From NCBI RefSeq assembly GCF_000247695.1, contig NW_004624732.1:40691975-40755974 (forward strand): 64,000 nucleotides of DNA, given 5' to 3'. This stretch comes from Heterocephalus glaber. Lineage: Eukaryota > Chordata > Mammalia > Rodentia > Bathyergidae. Position numbers and translations under genes: made by a program. Positions 52,631-64,000 of this stretch are shown here, piece after piece (the first letter of the stretch is position 1; every line of letters starts with the position of its first letter). The notes under the pieces are model-generated. The model was not told the DNA's origin, did not search any database, and worked only from the letters and a program-made list of their open reading frames with translations.

Positions 52631-54970
52631 TTTTATGTTTTATATCTAAAATATTACCCCAAAGCTACATGCATTCATAGGTGGGGCTCTTCAGAGGTGG
52701 CTAGATCCTGGATGTAGGGTGTGTGAATATAAATTAAGTATGAGTAAAAACTAAATTGGTCCATTGATTGGATTAACATAGTTCTGAGTGTGGATGATGG
52801 TGAGGCCACCCTGGGTGTGGGTGGAACCAACCGATAAGCTTATAGCCTGAATGGTAATAAAAGGAAAAAGAAGCTTGATGCTACTTTCTGCCTGACTTGC
52901 CATGGATTATTTATTTTCAGCAATGCCCCACTGCCATGCTGCTCTGCCTTGGAGGCAGGTGACTATGGGCTGATATCACTAGAAACTGTGAGCTAAAACA
53001 AATCTTTACCCCTTTAACTTGTGGGTTTTCAGTATTTTGTTCCAGCAGTGAGAGATACTGGTACCAGAAAAGTAAAGTTTTGCTGTGACTGACAATGTGG
53101 TTCAGAAGTCTTTGGAACTGGCTTGCATGAGGAGTTTCAAAAGGTTTGGAGATTCTGGGTGGAAAAGCAGCCATAACATATTATGAGCAGAGGTTGATGG
53201 GAGATTCTCATTGGAGCTCAGAATAACAGAATGCTTATAGAAATGCATCAGGTAAAGACCAGGCTCAGGAATTTTCATTTGAGAACAAGGACTATATTGG
53301 GGGTTAGCATGTGTATTATATACAGGGAGAAAATTTTGTCTGAATTTTGCCTATGCCCAGAAACATTGCAATAGATTAAGATTAAGAGTAGTGGACTAAT
53401 TAATCTGGTGGAAGAAATCTCTAGGCAGTTTAATGTTGAGGGAGTGTCATGGCTACTATTGAGGCTTTAAACCAGTCTTTTGTTGAGAATAAAGAGCAAA
53501 TGACCCAGGAAAAATGATTTAAAAGTTTTGAGTTTGGTGAGAAAGGAACTCCAATAAAGTTTCAGCCTGCAAAGATGGACTAGAGAACTTGGTTGCTGAG
53601 AAGATTTGTATTAAAAAGCCAAGTACTTTGGAACTGAACAAGAAATGATGGCCTGAGGCCATCACAAGAACCAACAGGACTCCAGCCTTTACAGCCTCAA
53701 AATGCAAGGATGAAAGACTTTACTTTGAAAAGAGAACCCTAGAGCCCCACCTTCCAGAATGGTCACAGCCTGAAGAATTTGTTCTTCCAGATTGGGTTCA
53801 TAGCATTCAGCAATCTAGGTACATCAACCCCTACAGCCAAGAGAAAAGGAAGCCTGTCTACTGCTCTAGCTTGCAGCAGAACCTTGACATCATCCACACT
53901 GTGTTGGTTTTAGGCACATGGAGAATGCAAAAGTTGTGGGATCCAAAAGGCTTCCATCCAGATTTGAGAGGAAGCCCTGAGGGCCCTGCAGTTTGCCCCC
54001 AAGAAGGCATTATGTGTAGGTGCATGAAGCTGAAGGTGCAGGGGAGGTGGCAGAAGGTTGGAGAAGCCAGGAATGTGGATCTTCTGTGGAAAGTCACAGA
54101 GTGAGCAAACCTGGTCTAAGAGAGAAGCTGTGATAGTGACAGCCATTGGCAGTGCCATAGGGATGAAACCACCAAAGCCCTTTGACTCCACATCTTGCCA
54201 CAAGTTGCTCTGGGCGCTGGGAATGGAACAACTGGATGTGATGTCTGCCCTGTTGACTTTTGGTCTTGCTTTTGTCCATTTCCTTTCTAACTCCCCATTT
54301 CTACCTTTTGGAATTGGAACGTTTATTTTGTGCTATTGTATGTTGTAAATGTTTAACTTTATTTTCATCTTTATAGGGGTTCAAAGCTAAGAGTTTGCCT
54401 TAAATCTTAGAGGAATATTTGAACTTGGACTTTTCATCAGTGCTGAAACTGTTAGGAATTTGACAAATGTTAGAGATAGACTAAATGTACTTTGCTTAAA
54501 GGTATGGGCATGAGTCTATTGAGGGATAGGGGTAGAATGTTATGGATAATATGTAAAATGTCTCCCCAAAGCCTAATGAATGCACTCCTAGATGGACTTT
54601 TTGGAGATAGATGGATCTAGGGTGTATAAATATGGATTAAGGTTACAGGATAGCTAAATTAGTCCATTGATTGGTTTAGCATATTTCTGGATCTAGATAA
54701 TGGAAAGGCTCACCGGCGTGTGTGAGTGGCAACAACCAATAGGCTTTTAGCCTAAGTAGAATAATGGAAGGGAAGACTTGTAGCTGCTTCCTGCCTGTCC
54801 TGCCATGGACTGTTGCTCATTTGCCATGCTCCTCTGCCATGCTGTCCTGTCTTGGAGTGAGCTGACTATGGAATGAAATCTCTACAACCATGAGCTAAAA
54901 TGATCCTTTTCTCCTTTAACTTGTGGGTTTTGGGTATTTTGTCCCAGCAGTGAGCAAAGTAACAAAGACA
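52631..54970 (+). mobile_element. Complete MaLR-type LTR retrotransposon (two LTRs and internal region)
   Basis: LTRs at about 52631-53068 and 54538-54970 are co-linear: CTAAATTAGTCCATTGATTGG-type block, TAGCCTAAGT/TAGCCTGAAT block, CCATGGA, and AACTTGTGGGTTTT then TATTTTGTxCCAGCAGTGAG. The internal 53069-54537 lacks an intact gag or pol, as usual for MaLRs, and was presumably moved by proteins of a related retrovirus. Short open frames of 60-97 codons at 53858-54348 overlap on both strands and are not supported as genes. Confidence 0.85.
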
Positions 54971-56044
54971 CCTTCCCAAGTAATAAAAGAAAAATGCGGG
55001 GTTTTTTTTAAGAAAGTTGATTACCTGCTTTCACAAGGAATATACTGAAAGAATATCTGAGGTTAGGCAGAGTGAAGAGTGAGAGAGATTTTGGAGGGAA
55101 ACCAAGAAAAACTTGTCTCTGAAATCAAGAGGAAAATGTATTTTGAAGAGGTCAGCAGAGTTGAAGGCTGCCTAGAATCTCTGCTAACAATCCAAAATGC
55201 TTCAGTCAGATTAAAATTTTTTTAGAAGTCCCTTTTGAGGTTGGTGACGTTTTGATGGAATGATTTGATAGATACATAACCTTTTATACAAGGTTATGTA
55301 CTTTTCAAGGAATACAAATATGAGAAATGTAAGAATTAATGTTATGTTGATTATAGTCCTTTTTTTAAGAGAGGGAAAACTGAACATACATAAATATTGA
55401 AAGGAAGAAAGTAGTTAAGTGAGATCCAAAAATACAAGAGAGCTACAAGTTGCATATTCTGTTTTTTTTTGTGGGGGGGGGATGTTTAGGGCAGTAGAAA
55501 AATTTTCAAATCCAAAAAATGAATTTAATTAATAATGCTAGTTCTCCCTGACAAATAAAATTATTAGCTTAAAAATAAACCTAAGTTCAATTTAATCCTA
55601 CTGCTGATAATGAAATTAGATTTTCATATCAAGGTATGATTAAAGAAACGAACATCTTTAGCAAATTAAAAATGTTCAATGGAATGTGGCAGATTAAATC
55701 AATATGACTATAGTGTATATCGAAGTTCAAAATATATGTGAAGTGAGTATTTTAAGTATATTTATTTTGTCATTTATTTTAAGGCTATGTTTTCAATTTT
55801 CTTTTTAGTGTGCATATAATACTATATCCTCCAAGAAAAAAATAATAATCTGGTTTTGAAATAAAAACTTTTTAAAATTACAGCAATTTAAAAATAAGAT
55901 GGTGTGTAGAATTTTATCATTTTCTCATTCTGATTCATACACTACAATTATTAACTGTAGCAGTCTATAAACAGAATGAATAGACAGTTTGGTTCCTTGA
56001 AATAGTAACTAAATTGCCTGAGATGCTTTTATTTATTTCTCCCA

Positions 56045-56162
56045 GTTTCTTTTTGCTATTTATTTATTTGAGAAGGAGTCTCACTATGCATTCCAGGCTG
56101 CCCTTGAACTTGCAATCCTCTTTTCTTAGTCTCTGTTGTGCTGAGATTACAGATTTTCACCA
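56045..56162 (-). mobile_element. B1-type SINE, antisense
   Basis: TTTGAGAAGGAGTCTCACTATG, CATTCCAGGCTGCCCTTGAAC, GTGCTGAGATTACAG. Its end is diverged. Confidence 0.75.
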
Positions 56163-56554
56163 ACAAACACTCACTTGAACACATTATTAATACAAGTAGA
56201 TTTTGTCTAGTTGCTATAAATATTGACTTTCTAGGGCAAAACAATAGAGTTTGGGATTCTTTTTTCCTACCTCAATAGTTGTTTCATTGATAGCAGTTTT
56301 ACAGTTCTAATATTTTGACTATGCCTATTCTATACAGGTAATTGTTTTTCTTTTAAATACAAAGAAAGCAAAGCACTCAAGAAAAAGATGTGTATAAAGT
56401 CTTCTAATGGATCATTCTTAACTTTAATATTAGTAAAAATTAACAACTTTGGTTATCCAGTAGCTCGACAACTGGGTCAATATATACAGTAGTTATGATT
56501 ATAAACTATGTATTATTTTGGTTTTATTTCATTGTTTTGTTGTTTTTGTTAGTG

Positions 56555-56637
56555 CTGTTTTTTGTAGTACCTGGGATTCAACACAGGCTTCTCACATGCT
56601 ATGCAAGACTCTACCACGGAGCTACATTTCCCGCCAC
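56555..56637 (-). mobile_element. ID SINE, antisense
   Basis: TGTAGTACCTGGGATTCAAC, CATGCTATGCAAGACTCTACC, GGAGCTACATTTCCCGCC. Confidence 0.75.
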
Positions 56638-57741
56638 ATAAGTTTTTTCTAAGGTCTCACTTTTATTCATTCTAGTTACAAACATTTCCCCTCAAATATA
56701 TGAACATTATAGTTTCCAAGCAATCAAATTGTCATTGAGCTTCACATTATCAGATCTTGATTGTAAGAAACCATAGTGTCACTAAGTGTATGGGATCAGA
56801 CATCACTAGAACTACCACATTTTAAAAATGCTTCCTGACCCAGAAAACACAAAACCACTAAATAGGACACACAAAAAGAAACCTACACTCAATATGAATT
56901 ATCGCAGTTAAGACAAAGGGTAAGGCAGTAGCACTAACCTTTGTCACACCTGGTTGATTAGCTACCTTTACTAGTGTACATTTATAGTAACAGTGTGCTT
57001 GTTCTTATTTCAGAGCTCTCACTATTAAAGAAAGATTATCAGTCAAAATTCCAGTAATTTATTGTACTGCAATATGTGATTATTTGTGAAATTTTATATG
57101 CTTATTACTACTGCCAATAATCCGAGAGAACTTTCATCAAGGTTTATATTTGTAAATCATTATAAGTTACATTTAATGCTAATCTGTATAACACATAACT
57201 TAGTATTTTACATAGCTTCATAGATTTAAATGATCCTACTAATGGAATTAAGGGGAAAAAAAGGAGAGTAGTAGTGTTAACTAACCAAAGAGAGAATGAT
57301 ACAATTTCCCTAAATGCTATATTTGGTGTGCTTGTGTTCCTTATTCAGTTTTGATAACAACACTGAGGTAGTTTTTATTATTGCCTTTTATATGTAAAAA
57401 AATAAAACACACTATACTCCAAGTAAATTAGTCTTTATTTTTCAAGTTATCCTTAGTAGAAAAAGTACAATAAGGATACATAAGATAATTACAACAAAAT
57501 TAATAGGCTTCATCAATGCTATATATCTACTCATTCCCTGACTTATCCATCTATTCATCAAAAGACATTTATGGCTATCAAATGAAATATATGTATTTTT
57601 ATTTTATTTATGAATTCCCTAAAAGCAATCATTTTCCAAGCCATAAAATCTTAATAGCTTTCAAAGAAATACTATTATACAGACTTTTCTCATACCACAA
57701 TTAAATATAATTCATATCACTTTCATTAGAAGAGACATATC

Positions 57742-57852
57742 AAAAATGATTGGGCCGGGGATTTAGCTCAGTGTTTCCACCACCTGCCTCTCAAGTGAAA
57801 GTTCCCAAGTTCGATGCCTGGCACCAAAAAAGCAAACAAACAAAAGTGATTG
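57742..57852 (+). mobile_element. ID SINE, sense, with target-site duplication
   Basis: GGCCGGGGATTTAGCTCAGT, CACCTGCCTCTCAAG, AAGTTCGATGCCTGGCACC and an A-rich tail. AAAAATGATTG precedes (57742-57752) and AAAAGTGATTG follows (57842-57852), one mismatch. Confidence 0.92.
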
Positions 57853-59368
57853 ATATATATCTTCCATGCCTGAATGTTTTAAAAGAACTATATATGAAGC
57901 TGACTGATAAGCAATATTTTTGGTATTACAATTAAATTTTGTTAATTTTTATTACATCCATTTGTAATATTTTATGAAAAATGAGAAATTTTACTTTGTT
58001 TTAGTACTTGTCATCATCTTTTTCTCATTTTCTTTCTGTAGTTTTATCATTGCTCTTAATTATACCCTGATATAACAAGTTAATACATTAGGATGGTAAT
58101 ATAACATTATTTTCTATAAATTTGTATAATGTATTCTTTACTTCTAATTTTAATGGAAAACTTTTATAACTTTAATTTGATACTTTCAGCTTACTATATA
58201 TCATAATTAAGTTTCTGTATATCCTAATTAGTTTATTGCAAGAGATGCCAAACTACAGAAGACCTTGCCTCTTGAATGTGGAGCAGTGGAAGAATTTTGT
58301 TTTGTTTTGTTGTTAGATATGGCTATATTGCCAAAAACTCAAAGGAACAGAGAGAGAAATGTTGCTAGAACTACCTCACAACTCTAGTTAATGATGAGTA
58401 CTATGCAGCCAAAGAGAGCAGCCACTCTTACAGGCAAATTGGATCCTTAAAAAAGACCGTATCAAAGTACAGAGGTAGGGTAAGATCTTTCATCTGCTCT
58501 AAAGAAAGGTTTCAACATAATAACAAATGGTTATCTGGATAGAAGACACTTGATGGCACTGGTTACATCTTAGGCAAATATGCACAGAGCCTCTGTTTTT
58601 ATAATGTCACCTCAGCATAATTCAGCTGATACATTTTCTGGATCAATACATAATTTCAACATGAGACTTTTCAACGAATAATTTTAGTATTTAAAAATGA
58701 AGGATTGGAGAAATGCTATTTTCTGAAATGATTTTTTCAAGTCCATTTGAAAAAAATATATATTCCAACTTGATAATAAAAATAATTTGAAAGAAATGAG
58801 AAAAAAGAGACAAATTAATAATCCAACTTTTATTGGCATACCAGTGTATCCTGTCACTAGGGAGAATTTTACAAATATTATCTCATTTGTCTGATTTATT
58901 TCCATGTGTGTTCATGCACGCATATACGTATTGTACTTTACTAAGGGGAAAATCAATGTTGATAAAGTCTCTAAAGAATTCCTTTACTCCTGATTGAAAT
59001 GCAAAGGGCTTTGGTTCAGTAGTTAGAATTATTATTGCCCAGTGACTGATAAGGTATCAGATTATAAATTTGCAATAGTGTAGAGCTTTAGACTGGACAG
59101 AGAAGTAATAGGAACTGAGGGTTGGAGAGATCTAAGGGAGATATGACAGAAGAAGGAAGGGACTGAATAATAGCCATTATAAAAATGTTTGACAGAACTG
59201 GATACGAAATAAAATTATCTGTATATGTTTTAAAGAATACTTCCATGGACAGCCACAAAAAGTTTTCTTCTATGGCCTTTGGAGTAAACACTACTGACAT
59301 GTGGACTCATAGCCTCCAGGACTATGAAAGATTGTGTCTGTTGTTTTAAGCTATCTCATTTGTGGTGA

Positions 59369-59370
<2 letters not shown>

Positions 59371-59401
<31 letters not shown>

Positions 59402-59402
59402 T
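59371..59402. repeat. (TG)n microsatellite
   Basis: Fifteen or so GT units. Confidence 0.97.
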
Positions 59403-59896
59403 AGCTCTAGGAAATTCTAATCTGTAAAGAATGGTGAAATCATATAGTTTAAATTTCCTGATCTTATTTTACTTTCATCATCCCTTGAAGTGCTTTTCTT
59501 CAAAATACAGATTGATGGATTCCAACCAAGACCTACTAAGTGGGAATCTTTGAGGAAGTGCAGGTAGAAGCCTGGGAATCTTTCCAAGCAACAAGCACTG
59601 CAGATGAATCACATCTTCAAGCAAGAAATCAGGAAAATGTTGAGTTAGGCAAAAGAACTAGAAGTGACTTTTATTAAATTCTGCATGTGGCTGTAAATCC
59701 ATATGCTCTAATTCCCACTTTTATGCAGACCTTGCCTTAATTTAGGCAGGTATGTACAAAGGTATTGTAACAAAAGTCAGATGCAAAATAATATCACATA
59801 CCTAGGATAACAAGAAAAAACCTTAACAAGAGATCATGTACCATTTCTTAATGGAAATACAAAGAATGGTTAAGTATTCATATAAGGAATAAGGCA

Positions 59897-59932
59897 AAAA
59901 AAAAAAAAAAAACCCGAAAAAAACCCAAAAAC
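59897..59932. repeat. A-rich run
   Basis: About seventeen A residues then AAACCC-type units. No SINE body is visible next to it. Confidence 0.85.
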
Positions 59933-60639
59933 CAAAACCACCACAACAGAATAAATCAGTCTAGGATACAAAAGATAAATCTTCGGGACACAGTAAAAAG
60001 ACCTTCTCAATTTCTTAGGTATCCTTAATTTTAATAAAAAATAATTATTGCCAAATTGGAGAATACAAAGCAAACATATCTGGGAGAAAATTAAAAGTCT
60101 AAATGATAGAAAAAAGAAAAATAAAACACCTAGTTGCTAACCTCTAATTTACCTTCAAGACAAGTTATCTATAAATAATAAATCATTGAATATTTTATAT
60201 CAGATTATTGAAAGGGATTTTTTTAATTCATGGGAGATAGGAAAATGAATAAAAATTAGTAAAATAAAGAAGATAATATTGTCCTATTTTAAGACTGAGC
60301 ACAATTTTGCAACTATGGAGAGGTGAAATTTATAAATTTATAAATCTCTAATTCTAGAATAAACTTAAAGGTACATTCATTTCATCATGAAGAAAATAAA
60401 AACACTTTCTTTTAAATTAATCTAACATTTTTACTGGTACGGCTTTTCCATAAAGCTGTATCATAAAAATGCCATAATTACTATATTTTGGAACATATTT
60501 GAAAAATCTTCTCATAGTAAGTAAAAATACCATACAAGAAAAATGATAGCAAGTTACATGAATATATTTCTGTATCTAAAGAAATATAACACTTAAGTTA
60601 GTTTCCCCAAAAAAGGATGTTCTTAATTGCTCACAAAAA

Positions 60640-60745
60640 GGTTTATACTGGGCCGGGGATTTAGCTTGGTGGTTCCGCCGCCTGCCTCCCAAGCGCAAGG
60701 TCCTGGGTTTGATCCCTGGTACCAAAAAAAAAAAGGGTTTATACT
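60640..60745 (+). mobile_element. ID SINE, sense, best preserved, with target-site duplication
   Basis: GGCCGGGGATTTAGC, GGTTCCGCCGCCTGCCTCC, AAGCGCAAGGTCCTGGGTTT, GATCCCTGGTACC and an A-run. GGTTTATACT occurs at 60640-60649 and 60736-60745. The intact A and B box-like parts (TTTAGCTTGGTGG and GGTTTGATCCC) fit a tRNA-like pol III promoter. It is the youngest-looking SINE here. Confidence 0.95.
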
Positions 60746-61373
60746 TTTGTTACTATGATTTCATTACAGCCTAAAAAATCATGCTGAATAAATCTTTGAA
60801 TTACACAAAAGGGAGCTAAGACTACAGTGGATAACAAGATTAAAACTGCAAAGTTACAAGGATATTAAAAGTTGCAGGAGGATGCAGATCTAAGAATGAC
60901 AGTGTGAAGTAAAGAGAACTTCACTCAGGAACTTCTGAACTGTGTGGATCAAGGAGAATCAGAAGACCTTCAAAATAAGTCTTAAAAGACCTTGGAAATG
61001 TAAGAATTAAAGAGTTCAGGAATGTACATTTTGGAAATACCCACAGGAAGAATCTAGTTTATTATAGGAGATTAACATTTTAACTGGGAGCTCAACATGT
61101 CAGTCACACAATAGGCTTCTGTCCAAATGTACATTAGTAGAGGCTTAGAAACTAAATTTCTGAAGGTAATTAATCCATCATGATCTATAGAAAACCATAC
61201 ACAGGATAATACATTCTGTTTAATTCCATGACATGAACTTGTTATTTTATTAAAATTCTGGTAAAAGTAGAGTATTTACTGTTTTAAATGTACAGTTCAG
61301 AAGGGTTAACCTTGTCTACATTGCTACACAACAGATCTTTAGAACATTTTCATCTTGCAAAATTCAAACTCTA

Positions 61374-61455
61374 GGGCTGCCAATGAAGCTCATTGGTATA
61401 TTGCACACCTGCTATGCATGAGATCCTGAGTTCAATCCTCAGCAGTGCGGGGAGG
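61374..61455 (+). mobile_element. ID SINE, sense, diverged type
   Basis: GGGCTGCCAATGAAGCTCAT, CACACCTGCTATGCATGAG, GAGTTCAATCCTCAGCAGTG. It differs from the 60640 copy in the middle part (ATGCATGAG in place of AAGCGCAAGG). Confidence 0.8.
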
Positions 61456-62474
61456 AAAATATATTGCAGAAGTGACACTTTGTATATATTGAACATAAGC
61501 GTCCCAATTTAGACCATGAATTTTAGTGAGATCATTGAAGATTCAAGTGAACGCACAATTAATAGGGAAAGATCCTGGAAACATGGTCATGTAAGGAAAA
61601 GTTGAAGAAACAGATACATTTAACCTGCAAAAGATGAGGGTTGCATGGATGTGATGGTGTTTTTAGTTATCTTAAGAGTCATACTGTGCACAAAGTTCTT
61701 AACTCAGGGTTTCAGTTTCAGAGGACAGAAGTAGTTATCAGAATATAGCACCTTTAAGAAGCCAGTTGTTGGCTCTACAAAGAAAGAATATTCTGAAAAT
61801 ATATTTCAGTTAAAATTATTGTGAAGTGCCCAATACTTTGATCTTGGTAATATTTAAACAATGCTGGAGTAAGTTTTTCTGGGACAAATTGTAAAATAGT
61901 TCCTATATTGGAAAAGGGGTTGATTTAGCATCTTATTCAACTTTGAAAGTCTCTGAGTATATTAGAAGAGATAACTAGATGCAAATGGGTCTAAGCTCTA
62001 ATGCTTGCCGTGTCTACTAACTGCTTCTGCGACTCTGGAATTACAACATTCAGTGCATTATTTTGTACAGCTAGAAGTAAAAATGAGTATTTTTTCTTAT
62101 TCTTTCTAAATTTCCATGAGTTTAAAAGATTTGTCCCAATATGTGTGCACTAATAAGTACATGACAACATAATTTATTATATCTACCTATGGAGAGGGAG
62201 AAAGAAGTATGGAAAATGAGTGACTTAAGTGGAAACATACATGTAATAGAGGATTGTTCCTTTTGCAATGGTGCTGGCCACTTTTATCTAGTAATAATAG
62301 AGAGGAGATGCCAAATACTCTAATATTCTGCCTGTCTTTGAAAACATTCTATAAAATTGTATTGTACTATGCAGGTCAACCAGAAAGACCAGTGTACCGA
62401 CCTTGTGGAAAAATCAGTTAATTCAAAAGGAAGAAGAGACTCTGTGAAAATCTTCTATGGAAGTTTGTAATTGA

Positions 62475-62575
62475 AAAAAAACCAAGATGGATTATGTAAA
62501 GGTGCAAATTTCCAATGATGAATGTCATTATATTGTATACCTTAATTGTACCAATATAATTAATAAAAAAATGAT
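62475..62575 (+). mobile_element. L1 3' tail, sense, short
   Basis: AAACCAAGATGGATTATGTA, GGTGCAAATTTCCAATGATG, AATGTCATTATATTG, then AATATAATTAATAAAAAAATG. It is a severely 5'-truncated L1 copy. Confidence 0.75.
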
Positions 62576-64000
62576 TGGATGTTCCTAAGAGGAGAGGTTT
62601 TTTCATCCTATATCTAGAGAAGAAGAAAGAACTCAAGAGTGGTAACAGTCCTTAAAAATAGGCCATTAGGATAATAGCCTAATGACAAAGAACAATAAAT
62701 ACAAACAAAGAGAGCAAAGGGTTTTTTTTGCCTGACAGTAGTAAAATAAGAAGGCAGCCTGGCAAGCAAGGGGATTTTTGCAACTTTAAGCTACAAGATA
62801 AAGGATCGGTGGTAGGAATGATGAAGAGTAGAGGATAAAAGACATTTGGATCTAGATGTGCAGGGCTTCCAAAGAATGAAACAGAAGGAGAAGGCAGAGG
62901 AGAGGAAAGGGGAAGCAATGGGAGTGGGGAATAGAGAAGAACAAGGAAGAACGAAGTTCAGGGAACTCTCCGGAGAATGAGATGTCAGGCCTCTGAAGAA
63001 CTCACCGAGGAGCCTCCCATGAGATCTGCATTTCTCATGTCAGAGTACTGTGATGCTCAAGAAGCAGAAGGAAGGTACCCAGGAGCCCTGCACCGAAAGA
63101 TGTTACCCATTTCCTTCTTCTCTCATATATACTTAGTTAGCTAAGGCTAGCGGGGAAATGAGAGCTAGAGAGTGAAAAGCCTGGACACGTGCTCTTCCAT
63201 ACCAAGTTCCTAGACTTCAGATCTAGCTGCCAATGGGGGAGGAGAAAGCTTTGAATAAGACATAACATGGGTGTTTCAAGAGAGATTGGACCAAATTATA
63301 GAAACTCAAATCAACCAGAATCATTGTGTGTGAAGGAAACATAAAGATAATCATACTTCCTATCAGTACTTTACTGGGTTAATATTCCCCATTGAACATG
63401 TTTTGCACATTTGCCATTTTTTTTTTTTTACAAAATTTGGAAAAACAAGGGTCCTTATCTTTCTAATAATCATGGGAAAATATCTTTGATACAACTTGCA
63501 TTGATTTAATCGTGTAATAATTACTAGTATGGTACTTCCCCTTCCCCTGTTCCCCTCCACCTTCCCTTCTCTGGTATTTGCAGTTTCCGATATTTTTACT
63601 CCTTAACTGTGTAGACTAATGCTACAAGCACAGGTAAGAGTAAGATTATGGGTGCAGAATTCTCTTTCAAGACCAACATTCATAAAATGGATGAATATTA
63701 ACTGTGTAAGTCTTAGGGGATTCATAATTAATTAACTGAATTTTAATTTTATAACAAATTTTAAGCAATTTTCAAATTTTATCCCTGTGAACAAATTCGA
63801 TGTTACCAAGGAATATTCTGGCATATTCATCAAAATATATATAATCTATATTCAGATATACAGACAATAGAAAAAGCCAAAGATTTTTAAACTAAATTTT
63901 AAAATAAATAACTATGCTGTATTTTTACTATAAAATTTCCAAGGGACAAAATGTGCTTTTGAAACATTCCAGATTTAATCATAAAATTATATTCATGCTG

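Noticed and set aside
60651..60720. A tRNA gene
   Set aside because: The tRNA-like A and B boxes belong to an ID SINE with an A-tail and target duplication; no complete cloverleaf is expected.

Overview
The window is intronic sequence of a mammalian nuclear genome with three small coding exons, all on the minus strand. The exons encode 144 codons of consecutive LDL-receptor class A (LDLa) repeats. Residue patterns and exon phases match the second ligand-binding cluster of LRP1B, the giant endocytic receptor of the LDL-receptor family. In transcription order they lie at 42117-42037, 40589-40422 and 20363-20181. All introns are phase 1, so each exon length is a multiple of three. The two complete introns are 1,447 bp and 20,058 bp; the flanking introns run off both window ends. 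The 1,447 bp intron starts with GC instead of GT.

The organism is very probably a rodent. The window has many ID SINEs (tRNA-like, ending in a GGTACC-A(n) type tail), 7SL-derived B1 elements, and composite B1-ID SINEs typical of the squirrel, dormouse and beaver side of the rodent tree. I cannot name the species.

Layout: 1-847 holds the 5' end of a minus-strand L1 with a 70-bp-monomer 5'UTR and the open beginning of ORF1. 850-20180 is intron with MaLR LTR elements, a MER2 relic, several SINEs, an old L1 tail, and a large L1 copy with an inverted 5' piece (13640-16490) carrying two secondary insertions. 20181-20363 is an exon. 20364-40421 is intron with ancient repeats, B1 and B1-ID SINEs, a MER1B-like hAT relic split by an inverted L1 with a clear 15-bp target duplication (29988-30655), an ancient decayed L1 (32100-34880) and an unidentified possible retrocopy (35150-35600). 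40422-42117 holds two exons and the GC-AG intron. 42118-64000 is intron with two minus-strand L1 fragments (44490-47179), a possible TIR element, a complete MaLR element with both LTRs (52631-54970), and several young ID SINEs with target duplications.

The only host protein-coding gene visible is Lrp1b. No bacterial-type system, CRISPR array, host RNA gene or operon is present, and I found no convincing new biological system. The most useful observations are the GC-AG intron, the two twin-primed L1 copies and the L1 promoter with 70-bp monomers.
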